NCBI GenBank assembly: GCA_019634625.1
Contig: JAHCBA010000020.1
Span: 50,200 to 114,199, forward strand
Direction of reading: 5' to 3'
Source of the DNA: Verrucomicrobiia bacterium
GTDB lineage: Bacteria > Verrucomicrobiota > Verrucomicrobiia > Limisphaerales > CAIMTB01
DNA: 64,000 bases
The stretch's first letter is position 1. Each line of letters opens with the position of its first letter. The position numbers were made by a program, and so were the translations under genes. Below are positions 40,635 through 49,765 of the stretch, one piece after another. The notes under the pieces were generated by a model. The model had not been told where the DNA came from. It did not search any database and saw only the letters and a program-made list of their open reading frames with translations.

Positions 40635-42290
40635 CTAACGGGCGGGCGGCCGCCCCAAGATGATCCGCCCCAGCGATTCGTTCAACCGTTCCTGACCCTG
40701 CGCCACATCCCCCAGCCGGCTGATGGCGTCCCCGGCGCGTCCCAGCAGGTCCGCCCGCTTCTCCGCCTCGGTCACCACCCGCAGCAGGTAACGCTCGCTC
40801 CGCCCCACCCCCGGACCGTCCTCGATATTCCGATCCTCCGCCTCAATCCAGAACTCCACCAGTTCCCCTTCCACGGGCGGCGGCCTCCAGCTTCCCAGGA
40901 CCCACGAGAACCGACGTCGCACCGCCGCCGGCGATTCGCCCCCCAGATCCAGCTCGGTCACCATCGGCGGCTGCTCCACCAGCCCCACCGACCGGTACAA
41001 CAACCGCAACGCCCCCACCCCGTAGTCGTCCGTGGCTTCGAAGGACAACAGCACCTCGCCCTGCGGCGTGGCCAGCTCCTCCCGTCGCGCCGGCAGAATC
41101 ATCCGCACCCTCGGGGCGCGGTCAGGCACGACCTGCACCGCGTGCACCGCCGAATCCCGCGACGGAATCCCACGCCGATCCCGCATTTCCACCGAGAAAC
41201 TGCTCAAGGCCGCATCGCCTGCCTCGAACTCCGCCTCAAACCGCTCCGGTTGCCCCTCGTCGATCCGTGCCGCCAGGCTCGTCTCAATCCCCCCAAGGCG
41301 CAGCACCGCTTCCTCCAACGGCTGGCTCGCCACCCCGGAGACCCGCAGACGGCTTCCCCTCAGCAGGCTCAGTTCGCCGGGAGCCAGCACCCGCTCCGGC
41401 AACCCCGTGTACTCCGGCAACCGCTGCACCAGCATCAATTCCGTCACCACCGGACGCGGCAGCACTTCCACCCGGTACTCCACGCTCTCGGCGTCATTCA
41501 CCCGGATCCGGTACTCGAACGAGGTCGGCACATTCGCCAGCACCCGGCTGAAACGCCCCCGATCCCCCGGGTCAGGCTCCATGGGCAGCGTCTGAACCCG
41601 GCCGGAACCGTGCCGGATCGACAGCACCCCGCCGGCCGGGATCACCCCTTCCGCCCGCGCCCAAAGAATCACGTCGTCACCGCGCCCCACCGTCCGTTCC
41701 CCCGACGTCTCCACCAACCGCGTCGCCCGCGGCACCGGGATCTCTTCCAGGAACGCCCGGCGCAGCAGCACCCCGCTCATCGGCCACGCCAGGGCCCATC
41801 CCACCAGCACCACCCCAAGCCCGGGCACGATCCGCCACGCGGCACGCCGCAGCCCGTCCCCCGGGACCAGCTCCGCCGGATCCAGCGCCCCGGCCACACG
41901 CCCCGCCTGGTCCACCAACCGCCGGATGAACGCCGCCGCCTCCGGGCTGTCGGCGTCGCCCCGCGACAACTGGATGGCACTGATCAACCGGCTGCGAAGA
42001 TCCGGGCGGCGCCGCTCCACAAACAGGGCCATGGCCTCGCCTCGAGGCAGCCGCCACAAGGGCCGCAGCAGGCGCAGCCACATCACCCAAAGCGTCAACC
42101 CCACCACCCCCAAACCGCCCGCCATCCGCCCTCCCCGCGGCAGGTGCCACACCCAGTCCACCCCCATCGCCACGGACAGCGCCAGGCCAAAGGCCAACGC
42201 CACCCACCCGATCCCCTCCCACACCGCCAGTCGCACCAGCCTCGATCGCACCCCCCGTGCCGCTCCCAGCAACGCCCTCATCTCGCCCAT
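40635..42290 (-). CDS. DUF4175-like membrane protein
   Basis: A 551-residue protein with two N-terminal membrane helices (WEGIGWVALAFGLALSVAMG and LGVVGLTLWVMWLRLL), a cytoplasmic stretch with RRPDLRSRLISAIQLSRGDA (typical of the DUF4175/DUF4129 type), a third helix (IVPGLGVVLVGWALAW), and a large extracytoplasmic beta-rich part (FEYRIRVNDAESVEYRVEVL; ELMLVQRLPEYTGLPERVLA; LLSFEATDDYGVGALRLLYR). This layout matches DUF4175 proteins found in operons with MoxR ATPases and DUF58/VWA proteins. It is the first gene of the five-gene operon. The frame is open beyond 42290 only because it reads through a dispersed repeat. Alternative start: ATG at 42281 after GGGCGAG. Confidence 0.82.
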   Translation of the reverse strand: MGEMRALLGAARGVRSRLVRLAVWEGIGWVALAFGLALSVAMGVDWVWHLPRGGRMAGGLGVVGLTLWVMWLRLLRPLWRLPRGEAMALFVERRRPDLRSRLISAIQLSRGDADSPEAAAFIRRLVDQAGRVAGALDPAELVPGDGLRRAAWRIVPGLGVVLVGWALAWPMSGVLLRRAFLEEIPVPRATRLVETSGERTVGRGDDVILWARAEGVIPAGGVLSIRHGSGRVQTLPMEPDPGDRGRFSRVLANVPTSFEYRIRVNDAESVEYRVEVLPRPVVTELMLVQRLPEYTGLPERVLAPGELSLLRGSRLRVSGVASQPLEEAVLRLGGIETSLAARIDEGQPERFEAEFEAGDAALSSFSVEMRDRRGIPSRDSAVHAVQVVPDRAPRVRMILPARREELATPQGEVLLSFEATDDYGVGALRLLYRSVGLVEQPPMVTELDLGGESPAAVRRRFSWVLGSWRPPPVEGELVEFWIEAEDRNIEDGPGVGRSERYLLRVVTEAEKRADLLGRAGDAISRLGDVAQGQERLNESLGRIILGRPPAR

Positions 42291-42636
42291 GGAGGGACGA
42301 GCCGGCCCCCGCTCGGAAGCCGCGACGGATTGTGACTCGGATGTCGCCACGCACGCCCAAGATGGCCGGACCCTTCCCCCCGATACAACCCTCTTCCCAA
42401 TCGACCGCGCGCGCCCGGTGCATCCGCAAGTTGTCGATGAGGAGGCAGCCAATCGGAGGGACGAGTTCCGCGAGTCCTCATCCCAACGCACCCCATCGTT
42501 GCGGCCTCGTGGAACTCGGCCCTCCGAGGCCATGCTTCGCGAAGTTCGCGCCTCGACCCACAACTCCGGGATCCACGGGCGCGCGCCTTCCAAGGTTGTC
42601 CTTGCCGACACCTCCCCACCCGCCCCACAAAACCCC
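42291..42636. other. intergenic stretch with a dispersed repeat
   Basis: A 346-bp divergent region between the DUF4175 operon and the DUF6807 gene. It holds copy 6 of the palindromic repeat (42418-42576). No other element was recognised; promoters for both directions should lie on either side of the repeat. Confidence 0.65.
42418..42576 (+). repeat. dispersed palindromic repeat, copy 6
   Basis: Starts GTGCATCCGCAAGTTGTCGA and ends CACAACTCCGGGATCCAC, with one substitution in the terminal inverted repeat. Confidence 0.87.
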
Positions 42637-43872
42637 ATGCGTTGTCTCCTTCCGGCGCTCGGCCTGGGCCTGGGTTTGGGCCTGGGCCTCAGCTCCCTCT
42701 CCTCCGCCGCCCAACCCCGCCTCACCGTCCATGCGGGAGATCACGACCGGCAGGATTGCCCGGTCTCCTTCGACTGGCCCCACGGCGGGGGCGCCTGGGT
42801 CCTGCGAACCCCGGAGGGCCGACTGCTTCCCATCCAACGCAGCGGCAATCTCGCCTGGTATGTCGAACCCGGTCTCCCACGCGGCACGACCCGCCAGTAC
42901 CCGCTCCTCCCCGTCCCCCCCTCCGATGCGGAAGCACCCGCACAAGGCGCCCGCGCCACCCATCGGAACCAGAATCTGACCCTCAGCCTCGGGGATCGCC
43001 CCGTCCTCACCTACCTGGCCGGGCCCGGCGAACTGCCGCGCGAGGCCATTCCGGAAGCCTTCCGGCGCGGCGGTTACCTCCATCCCGTCCACACCCCCTC
43101 CGGACGCATCGTCACCGACGATTACCCGCCCAATCACATCCATCACCACGGGTTCTGGTGGTCTTGGCCCCGTACCGTCTTCGAGGAGCGCCGACCCGAC
43201 TTCTGGAACATGGGCGAGCAACGTGGCCGAACCGACTTCGAAGCCCTCGACGCCTTCGAGCATGGCCCGGTCTTCGCCTCCCTCCACGCCCGGCAGGTCT
43301 TTACCGACGTGCTCGTGGATCCACCCCGGATCGCCCTGCGGGAAACGTGGGAAATCCGCCTCTTCGCCCTCTCCCCGCGCGCCGGAGTCCACCTCTTCGA
43401 CCTCAACTCCTCCCAGTCCGTCCCCGACGCCTCAGCCGTCCTCTTTCCCCGCTACTACTACGGCGGTTTCGCATTTCGCGGCCCGTGGGCCTGGAACGGA
43501 CCCGCCGCCGCCCGCTACCTCGATGCCAACGGCGTCACCAACCGCGTCGCCGCGAACGAAACCCGGGCCCGGTGGTTCTGGCTGGGCGGAACCGTGGAGG
43601 ACGCCCTGTCCGGCGTCGCCGTCCTCGGACATCCCACCAACTTCCGCGCCCCCCAACCCCTCCGCGTCCACCCCCGTGAACCGTTCGTCTGCTGGACCCC
43701 CTCGCAACTCGGCGATTGGTCGATCCAGCCGGATTCTCCCCTCCACTCCCGCTATCGCATCGTCACCCTCGACGGCGAACCGGATCCCGCCCGCATCGAG
43801 GCCCTCTGGCACGACTTCGCCACGCCTCCGCTCGCCGTCCTCGAAGGTTCCCTCGTCCCCGCAGACCCCTAG
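42637..43872 (+). CDS. DUF6807 (PmoA-like) secreted protein
   Basis: A 411-residue protein with a signal peptide that contains a Gly-Leu repeat (GLGLGLGLGLSSLSSAA). Conserved DUF6807 features: PVLTYLAGPGELPREAIPEA, FRRGGYLHPVHTPSGRIVTD, DDYPPNHIHHHGFWWSWPRT (His-rich motif), RYYYGGFAFRGPWAWNG, and the C-terminal VCWTPSQLGDWSIQPDSPL. Proteins of this family are often labelled methane oxygenase PmoA by automatic annotation, but they are not related to particulate methane monooxygenase; the activity is unknown, perhaps carbohydrate-linked. The terminator-like hairpin after the stop is shared with the convergent PEP-CTERM gene. Confidence 0.86.
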   Translation: MRCLLPALGLGLGLGLGLSSLSSAAQPRLTVHAGDHDRQDCPVSFDWPHGGGAWVLRTPEGRLLPIQRSGNLAWYVEPGLPRGTTRQYPLLPVPPSDAEAPAQGARATHRNQNLTLSLGDRPVLTYLAGPGELPREAIPEAFRRGGYLHPVHTPSGRIVTDDYPPNHIHHHGFWWSWPRTVFEERRPDFWNMGEQRGRTDFEALDAFEHGPVFASLHARQVFTDVLVDPPRIALRETWEIRLFALSPRAGVHLFDLNSSQSVPDASAVLFPRYYYGGFAFRGPWAWNGPAAARYLDANGVTNRVAANETRARWFWLGGTVEDALSGVAVLGHPTNFRAPQPLRVHPREPFVCWTPSQLGDWSIQPDSPLHSRYRIVTLDGEPDPARIEALWHDFATPPLAVLEGSLVPADP

Positions 43873-43897
43873 TTGGGAATCCCATTCGCCCCCCCAG

Positions 43898-43933
43898 GAA
43901 AAAACGGGGCCGGAACCCTTCGGTCCCGGCCCC
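43898..43933 (-). terminator. terminator of the PEP-CTERM gene (possibly bidirectional)
   Basis: GGGGCCGGAACC pairs with GGTCCCGGCCCC around a four-base loop, with one mismatch. On the minus strand the hairpin is followed by a T-run (the GGAAAAAAC on the plus strand). It lies between convergent genes, 25 bp past the PEP-CTERM stop, and could also slow transcription from the DUF6807 side. Confidence 0.8.
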
Positions 43934-43957
43934 GGAAATGCGCGGTCCTGGCCGCGA

Positions 43958-44665
43958 TCAACCCGCCTTCGCCTGCCGGAATCGGCGGTAGAGCACCGAG
44001 GCCGCCAGCAACCCAACCCCGCCCATGCTGATCCACGTCCCAGGCTCCGGCACCGCCAGATAAGCCTGCGACCCGTCCGCCAGCAGCAGCGGATTCGCCA
44101 GGTTGGCGTACACCAACCCGTCCGTCGTGCTCAACTCAATCCCGAAGTTCACCGGCAGAAACAGCCCGCCCGGTAAATCGATCACCCGCAGTGCCCAGTC
44201 GGCATCCCCCTCGAATCCCCGTACCCAAAAGTCATCGAACGAGGAACCTCCCGTCGGCGGATCGAACAACAGCGGTCCCGCCTGCGAGTTCGGGAAGTCG
44301 ATGTCGAACACCAACCCCACCGCCACCGTTGAGGGTAACACCACCGACGGCGCCGCATCCGTGAACGTGACCCGGCCATCGTTCGCCGCCGTAATCGGCA
44401 GTGTCTGCGAGTACAGCAGCGACCCCGGCGTCGCAAATCCGAAGCTCCCCGGCGTCGGTGCCCCGTCCATCGAGTACAGGTTGAGGGTCAGCGTCTCCCC
44501 CCCGGCGAAGTTGAAGCCGGCGTACGCAATCTCCGCAGACGAGAATGTACCCCCACTCGTCAGCGCGATGTCATCCGCTATCTCATCCCACGGAAACCCC
44601 GCGGTCGCGGTCACCGCCAACGTGGCGGCCACCGTTCCAAGCGTCATACAACTGATGCGGTTCAT
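43958..44665 (-). CDS. PEP-CTERM sorting-domain protein
   Basis: A 235-residue protein with an N-terminal signal peptide (ISCMTLGTVAATLAVTATAG) and a C-terminal PEP-CTERM signal: VPEPGTWISMGGVGLLAASV followed by LYRRFRQAKAG, that is a Pro-Glu-Pro motif, a membrane helix and a basic tail. The middle is strand-rich (FNFAGGETLTLNLYSMDGAP, AVGLVFDIDFPN) and has no recognised enzyme domain. Such proteins are exported and processed by an exosortase, usually in strains making exopolysaccharide. No exosortase is in the window. A 17-bp palindrome lies 43 bp upstream of the start. Confidence 0.92.
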   Translation of the reverse strand: MNRISCMTLGTVAATLAVTATAGFPWDEIADDIALTSGGTFSSAEIAYAGFNFAGGETLTLNLYSMDGAPTPGSFGFATPGSLLYSQTLPITAANDGRVTFTDAAPSVVLPSTVAVGLVFDIDFPNSQAGPLLFDPPTGGSSFDDFWVRGFEGDADWALRVIDLPGGLFLPVNFGIELSTTDGLVYANLANPLLLADGSQAYLAVPEPGTWISMGGVGLLAASVLYRRFRQAKAG

Positions 44666-44707
44666 TGGTTTGGGTCGTTGATCGTTTCAGATGTCCACCA
44701 GTCCTAA

Positions 44708-44724
44708 CTTTGGCTACGCCAAAG
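44708..44724. promoter_or_regulatory. perfect 17-bp palindrome upstream of the PEP-CTERM gene
   Basis: CTTTGGCTACGCCAAAG has seven perfectly paired bases on each side of a three-base centre. It lies 43 bp upstream of the PEP-CTERM start codon, in the 241-bp divergent region before the DUF58 gene. It has no T-run. It may be a repressor site or a 5'-UTR hairpin; nothing else in the region was recognised. Confidence 0.5.
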
Positions 44725-44906
44725 ATCTACATATGTTGATTGATCGCCACCTCCTCGCTCCTCGGCGATCTACGCCAGTGAAGGATGGGAACCGCGTTAG
44801 TGTCAACTGCGAAAAACGATTCCCCCAAAAAACTGCCCTAGATGACTCGATCCTGTTGCCCTAAGCAGCCCAACTCCCGTACGAAACGGCGCTAGCCCCC
44901 GGCCCG

Positions 44907-45815
44907 ATGCACGACCTGATCCTCGCCCCGTCCCTCCTGCGCCAGCTCGACCGCCTCCGCGTCGCGGCCAGCCACCGTGCCCGCCACCCCGGGCGCGGCG
45001 AACGACCCAGCCGCGCCCGCGGCCACGCCGTCGAATTCGCCGACCACCGGGACTACTCCCCCGGCGACGACTTTCGGCACCTCGACTGGAACCTCTACGG
45101 CCGCCTCGACCGCCTCTACGTAAAACGTCATGAGGACGAACGCGAAAACCGGCTCCACATCTTCCTCGATGCCAGCGCCTCCATGAACTTCGGCTCGCCC
45201 TCCAAGTTCGATCTCGCCCGCCGCCTGGCCGCCGGCGTCACCCACGTCGCCCTCGCCTCCCACGATCGTGTCGCCATTCACCCTTTCCCCAGGCCCGGTC
45301 CCGACGTGCCCGATCAGGCCTCCCACCATGCGGTGCTCGGCGCGCCTCCCGGGTTGCGCTCCACCTCCCTTTTCTTTCGTCACCTCTCCCGTCTCGTTCC
45401 CGGAGGCCGTGCCGACTGGAACCTCGCCATCCAACAGATGGCCGCTCCCCTGAGGCGCGGCGGCATCGCCATGATCCTCAGCGACTGTCTCGATCCCCAC
45501 GGATGCCTTCCCGCCCTCGACGCCCTCGCCAACCGCGGCCTGCACGTCAACCTCGTCCAGATCCTCGCCCCCGAGGAACTCGAACCGGCCACCTTCGGGG
45601 ACCTCCGATTGCTGGATGCCGAGACCCGGGAACATCGGGAAATCACGTTTCCACGCCAGCGCCTGGCGGCCTACCGCAACACGGTCGAACGTTACTGCCA
45701 GGACCTTCAATCCGCCTGCCACCGTCGTGGCGGACGTTACCTCCGCGTCCGGTCCGACGCCGCGCCGGAGGATGTCCTCCTCCGCGCCATGCGCCGCCAA
45801 CGCATCCTCGAATAG
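44907..45815 (+). CDS. DUF58 domain protein
   Basis: A 302-residue protein with the DUF58 core EFADHRDYSPGDDFRHLDWN followed by LYVKRHEDERENRLHIFLDA, then a VWA-like fold (LDASASMNFGSPSKFDLARR; AMILSDCLDPHGCLPALDAL). DUF58 proteins occur with MoxR ATPases and BatA-type membrane proteins, in systems thought to act in metal insertion or protein maturation at the envelope. No MoxR gene precedes it here. The next gene (BatA-like) starts eight bases after the stop, so the two form an operon. Confidence 0.9.
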   Translation: MHDLILAPSLLRQLDRLRVAASHRARHPGRGERPSRARGHAVEFADHRDYSPGDDFRHLDWNLYGRLDRLYVKRHEDERENRLHIFLDASASMNFGSPSKFDLARRLAAGVTHVALASHDRVAIHPFPRPGPDVPDQASHHAVLGAPPGLRSTSLFFRHLSRLVPGGRADWNLAIQQMAAPLRRGGIAMILSDCLDPHGCLPALDALANRGLHVNLVQILAPEELEPATFGDLRLLDAETREHREITFPRQRLAAYRNTVERYCQDLQSACHRRGGRYLRVRSDAAPEDVLLRAMRRQRILE

Positions 45816-45823
45816 TCCCAGGC

Positions 45824-47677
45824 ATGTCCTTCCTCGCCCCGCTCGCCCTCTGGTTCGCCCTCTCCATCCCTGCCCTCGTCCTCCTCCATCTCCTCAAACG
45901 TCGGCATCGCACCCACCCCGTCCCCAGCACCGTCCTTTGGGACCGCCACCTCGCCGACACCCGCGCCCAATCCCCCTGGCAGCGGCTGCGTGCCCAATGG
46001 CTCCTCCTGCTCCAGATCCTCCTGCTCGCCCTCGCCGTGCTCGCCCTCGCGCGTCCCCTCAGCTCTTCCACCGCCACCCCAAGCCCCCTGCGCGTGCTCA
46101 TCCTCGACGCCTCCGCCTCCATGCAGAGCACCGATGTCCTGCCCTCCCGCTTCGAAGCCGCCCGCGCCGAGGCCCATCGCTGGGTGCAGGGTCTCGGCCC
46201 CCACCAAACCCTCGCCATCCTCCAGGCGGGCCCGGGCGTCCTGGTCCGCCAGGCGCCCACTTCCGACCGCACCGCCCTCCGGCGTGCCCTCGACGCCTGC
46301 CAGGTCACCGATGGCCCGGCCCGGATCGGAGACGCGCTGCGGCTTGCCGAGAGCCTGATCCGCAACGTCGAAGGCGCCGAAATCCACCTGTTCAGCGATG
46401 GAGCCCTCGCCGGCCTCGATGCCTCCCCCGCCCCGGCCCTGCCCGCGGTCTTCCATCCCGTCGGCGTCCGTCGCCGCAACGTCGCCTTCACCTCCCTCGA
46501 GGTCCGCCCGCATCCCGAAAACCCCGCCCAACGCACCCTGCTCGCCAGCCTGGTCAACCTCACCCCCGATCCGGTCGAAACGTCCGTCACCCTCGCCGCC
46601 GGCACCGAAAATGTCGCCGTCCGGACCGTCTCCCTGGATGCAGGAGCCTCAGCCTCCGTCGTCTTCAACGTCACTCCGTGGCCCGTCGAGGTCTTCACCG
46701 TCCGTCATGATGCCCCCGATGACCTCGCCGTGGATAACCACGCCTCCGTCGTCAGCCCCCCACCCGTCCCAGCGCGCATCCTCCTCGCCACCCGCGGGAA
46801 CGCGTTCCTCCAACGGGCCATTCTTGCCAGCGGCCCAGTCGCCCTCACCGTGGTCCAGGACTTCCCCGACACCCCCGACAGCCCCGACAGCCCCGCGGAC
46901 TGGGATATCGTCATCCTCGACGGCCTGACCCCCTCCCCGTGGCCCTCGGCCAACCTGCTGGCCATCGCCGCCTCCCCACCGGACTGGTTCGACCAGACCG
47001 AACCCGTGTCGAACCCGGCCATCGTCGATTGGCAGGCGGGCCATCCCGTCCTGCGCTTCGTCGGCCTCGACGCCGTGGCCATTGCCAAGGCCAGCACCGC
47101 CACCCTCCCACCCTGGGGCAACGCCCTGATCGATACGCCTCAGGGCCCCGTGGCCTTCGCCGGACAGCACCGATCCCAGCGCATTCTCTGGCTGGGGTTC
47201 GACCTCCTCGACACCACCTGGCCCCTGCGCGTCTCCTTCCCGGTCTTCATCGCCAACGCCATCCAATGGCTCCATCCCCACGCCGCCCGGTCTGCCGCCC
47301 TCAATATCCGGGCGGGTGAACCCATCCGGCTGCAACCGCCCCAGTCCGCCGCCCGCCTCGAAATCCAACCTCCCGGGGAGGACTGGCAGGAAGTCCCCTA
47401 CTCACCCGGTGCGCCCCAGGTGGCCTACGCCCGCACCGATCGCCAGGGCTTGTATCGCTTCCGCTGGCCCGGTGGGGAAACCACGGTCGCCGTGCAGGCC
47501 ATCGATCCCGTTGAAAGCGATACCACCCCCCGGCCCATCCCATGGCAGACCTCCGCCCATCCCCCTGTCGCCGCCTCAGCCCTTCCCTCCGCCCCGCAGG
47601 AACGCTGGCGAGGGTTCGCCGCCGCCGCCCTGGCCATCCTCCTGCTCGAAGCCTGGTTCCAGCACCGTAGAACCTGA
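45824..47677 (+). CDS. BatA/VWA-like membrane protein
   Basis: A 617-residue protein with an N-terminal BatA segment (FLAPLALWFALSIPALVLLH, then LLKRRHRTHPVPSTVLW), a second membrane helix (LLLLQILLLALAVLALA), a VWA domain with the metal site LILDASASMQSTDVLPSRF, a beta-sandwich part (FTSLEVRPHPENPAQ ... LVNLTPDPVETSVTLAAG), a glutamine amidotransferase-like part (DWDIVILDGLTPSPWPS, RILWLGFDLLDTTWPLRVSF), and a C-terminal helix (WRGFAAAALAILLLEAWF). It forms an operon with the DUF58 gene. Function as a pair is inferred from similar gene sets. Confidence 0.88.
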   Translation: MSFLAPLALWFALSIPALVLLHLLKRRHRTHPVPSTVLWDRHLADTRAQSPWQRLRAQWLLLLQILLLALAVLALARPLSSSTATPSPLRVLILDASASMQSTDVLPSRFEAARAEAHRWVQGLGPHQTLAILQAGPGVLVRQAPTSDRTALRRALDACQVTDGPARIGDALRLAESLIRNVEGAEIHLFSDGALAGLDASPAPALPAVFHPVGVRRRNVAFTSLEVRPHPENPAQRTLLASLVNLTPDPVETSVTLAAGTENVAVRTVSLDAGASASVVFNVTPWPVEVFTVRHDAPDDLAVDNHASVVSPPPVPARILLATRGNAFLQRAILASGPVALTVVQDFPDTPDSPDSPADWDIVILDGLTPSPWPSANLLAIAASPPDWFDQTEPVSNPAIVDWQAGHPVLRFVGLDAVAIAKASTATLPPWGNALIDTPQGPVAFAGQHRSQRILWLGFDLLDTTWPLRVSFPVFIANAIQWLHPHAARSAALNIRAGEPIRLQPPQSAARLEIQPPGEDWQEVPYSPGAPQVAYARTDRQGLYRFRWPGGETTVAVQAIDPVESDTTPRPIPWQTSAHPPVAASALPSAPQERWRGFAAAALAILLLEAWFQHRRT

Positions 47678-47733
47678 ACCCCCCGCGTTTGGGAATTCCG
47701 CCGTCCACCCGCCTCCACCATCCTTCCTCCACC

Positions 47734-49158
47734 ATGAACGCTCCGCGTCCCTCCCACCCCCTGCCACCCCTCGCCGGGCTCGCCTCCTTCGAAGACGCCA
47801 TGACCACCGGCCTGTCGGTCGAGGAGTGCGTGAGACGCCTGAAGCGATTCCACTACGCCTTCAAACGCCTCCATCACGCATTCATCGCCCGCTTGACCGC
47901 CGAACCCGTGTACGAACTGAAGATGGCCTTCAGCCTGCACGCCCACTACTGCGCCGAACACGCCACCGCCCTCCGCCAGCGCGTCGGGGAAATGCGGGAA
48001 CCCCCTCTCGGCCTCGATGTCGTCCCCGATGCCTCCCTCGAATCCTTCTTCAACGAAATCCTCATGGCCCCCTCCACCGGGGAACTCCTCCTCGGCCTCT
48101 ACCTCAAGGCCATTCCCGCCCTCGACGACGCCATCGCCGCCCACCTCCGCGACACCCACCCCCTCGCCGATCATCCCTCGATCCGCATCCTTCGCTTCGC
48201 CCGCCTCGAACTCGAAGCCATGCGCCTCTACGGCCGGCAGGTCCTCGCCACCCTGATTCCCCCGCCATCCTCCCCCCAGGACGCCCCCTGGCTCGATCTC
48301 CTCGACGCCCTCCTCGCCGCCGCCGGCGGCCTCGATGGCACCGCCGCACCCGTCCCCTGCCCCCTCGCCCCGCACTACTCCCTCCGCCCCTTCCGCTACG
48401 ACGGCACCCCGCGCCGCGACGAACGCTTCGCCGACCCCTACAACATGGGCGTCAATGCCGAGGTCTTCCTCTACGACCCCGACCTCCCCCCGGAAGCGAA
48501 GACGCTGATGATGTTCTACAAGCGGCTTCGCGAAATCGATGTCCCCGAAATGATGGCCAGCATCATCGCCGAAACCCCCGGAAAACCTTGGGCCTACTAC
48601 CGCGACATGACCCGCCAGCTCTGGGACGAGGCGCGTCACGCCATGATGGGCGAAGTCGGCTTCGTCAGCCTCAACATCGACTGGCCCTCCAAGGTCATGG
48701 TCAATTTCACCTGGTCCCTCGGCCTCAATACCCAGCTCCGTCCCCTCGAACGCCACGCCGTCCTCTATTTCATCGAACAAGGTCTCATGCCCAGGAACGG
48801 CAAACGCTTCGAATGGGAGGTCGCCCAGGCCGCCGGTCATCCCCTCGCCACTCTCTTCCAGGACTACGACTGGGCCGACGAAGTCCTCCATGCCCGCGTC
48901 GGCCGCGACTGGTACGTCAGCGAGATGGGTGACCCGCGCAAGGCCGTCGAGTTCGGTGACGCCTGCTGGTCCCGCGTCCTCATGGACTGGAACCGCTGGA
49001 AGGACGAAGGCCTGACCGCCCACCGCAACTGGTGGCCCGACCTCTACCAGGCCGCCTGCGACCGTTCCGGCACCGTCCCCGACCCCAGGGCCCTCGCCTA
49101 CAACACCTCCTACCAGACGGTCCGCGCCGACCTCAAACCCCTCACCGGCTCCGCCTGA
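47734..49158 (+). CDS. ferritin-like protein of unknown function
   Basis: A 474-residue helical protein. Two motifs suggest a di-iron ferritin-like four-helix bundle: SLHAHYCAEHATALRQRV and LWDEARHAMMGEVGF (E-x-x-H). Other conserved-looking stretches are MMFYKRLREIDVPEMMASII, NIDWPSKVMVNFTWSLGLNT and LFQDYDWADEVLHARVGRDW (another E-x-x-H: DEVLHA). With several E-x-x-H pairs it may bind metals, possibly acting as an oxidase or hydroxylase-like protein. I know of no named family. It follows the BatA-like gene by 56 bp and precedes a sigma factor gene; whether it shares their transcript is unclear. Confidence 0.62.
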   Translation: MNAPRPSHPLPPLAGLASFEDAMTTGLSVEECVRRLKRFHYAFKRLHHAFIARLTAEPVYELKMAFSLHAHYCAEHATALRQRVGEMREPPLGLDVVPDASLESFFNEILMAPSTGELLLGLYLKAIPALDDAIAAHLRDTHPLADHPSIRILRFARLELEAMRLYGRQVLATLIPPPSSPQDAPWLDLLDALLAAAGGLDGTAAPVPCPLAPHYSLRPFRYDGTPRRDERFADPYNMGVNAEVFLYDPDLPPEAKTLMMFYKRLREIDVPEMMASIIAETPGKPWAYYRDMTRQLWDEARHAMMGEVGFVSLNIDWPSKVMVNFTWSLGLNTQLRPLERHAVLYFIEQGLMPRNGKRFEWEVAQAAGHPLATLFQDYDWADEVLHARVGRDWYVSEMGDPRKAVEFGDACWSRVLMDWNRWKDEGLTAHRNWWPDLYQAACDRSGTVPDPRALAYNTSYQTVRADLKPLTGSA

Positions 49159-49237
49159 CCCACCCGCCCCGCGCAAATCTCCTTCTAAGGATTTGCCGGC
49201 CCGCCCGTTGTTCCCTGTGGAGCCCACCGGCCCACGC

Positions 49238-49750
49238 ATGGAGTCACTGCCCGACAGCCCGGATTGGATCGACGTCGCCCTCGCCCGCTACGGACCCGCC
49301 CTGGCCCGCTACGCGGCCAGCATCGTCGGCGATCCCGATACCGCCCGCGATGTCGTTCAGGACACCTTCGTCCGCCTTTGCCGCGCTGACCCGGGCCAGC
49401 TCGATGGCCACCTCGCCGAATGGCTCTTCACCGTCTGCCGCAACCGCGCCCTCGATATGCAACGCCACCACAGCCGCCTCACCGCACTCCCCGGGCCGGA
49501 TGAAATCGAAGCGCTCCACCCGGACCCGTCGCCGGATGCCGCCGCCGAACACCACGACACCGCCCGCCTCGCCCTCGAACTTCTCCGCTCCCTCCCGCCC
49601 CGCCAACAGGAGGTCGTACGCCTGAAATTCCAGGCCGGCCTCAGCTACGCCGAAATCGCCGGAATCACCCGCCTCAGCGTCGCCAACGTCGGCTTCATCC
49701 TCCACTCCGCCCTCAAGACCCTCCGCCGCCGCATGCTCCAAGCCCTCTAA
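49238..49750 (+). CDS. ECF-type RNA polymerase sigma factor
   Basis: A 170-residue sigma-70 family factor with region 2 (ARYAASIVGDPDTARDVVQD, TFVRLCRADPG, WLFTVCRNRALDMQR) and region 4 (SLPPRQQEVVRLKFQAGLSY, AEIAGITRLSVANVGFILHS, LKTLRRRM). It is immediately followed, 15 bp on, by a gene for a protein with an anti-sigma-like N-terminus, so the two very likely form a sigma/anti-sigma pair. The ATG at 49238 was chosen as the first one giving the family N-terminus. Confidence 0.92.
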   Translation: MESLPDSPDWIDVALARYGPALARYAASIVGDPDTARDVVQDTFVRLCRADPGQLDGHLAEWLFTVCRNRALDMQRHHSRLTALPGPDEIEALHPDPSPDAAAEHHDTARLALELLRSLPPRQQEVVRLKFQAGLSYAEIAGITRLSVANVGFILHSALKTLRRRMLQAL

Positions 49751-49765
49751 CCCACTCCCTTCACC

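Noticed and set aside
40611..42335. 574-aa plus-strand frame antisense to the DUF4175-like gene
   Set aside because: His/Pro/Arg-rich translation without motifs, typical of an antisense shadow.
42637..43872. particulate methane monooxygenase subunit A
   Set aside because: Automatic annotation often uses the PmoA name for this family, but the protein is a secreted DUF6807 protein without the membrane helices of real PmoA.
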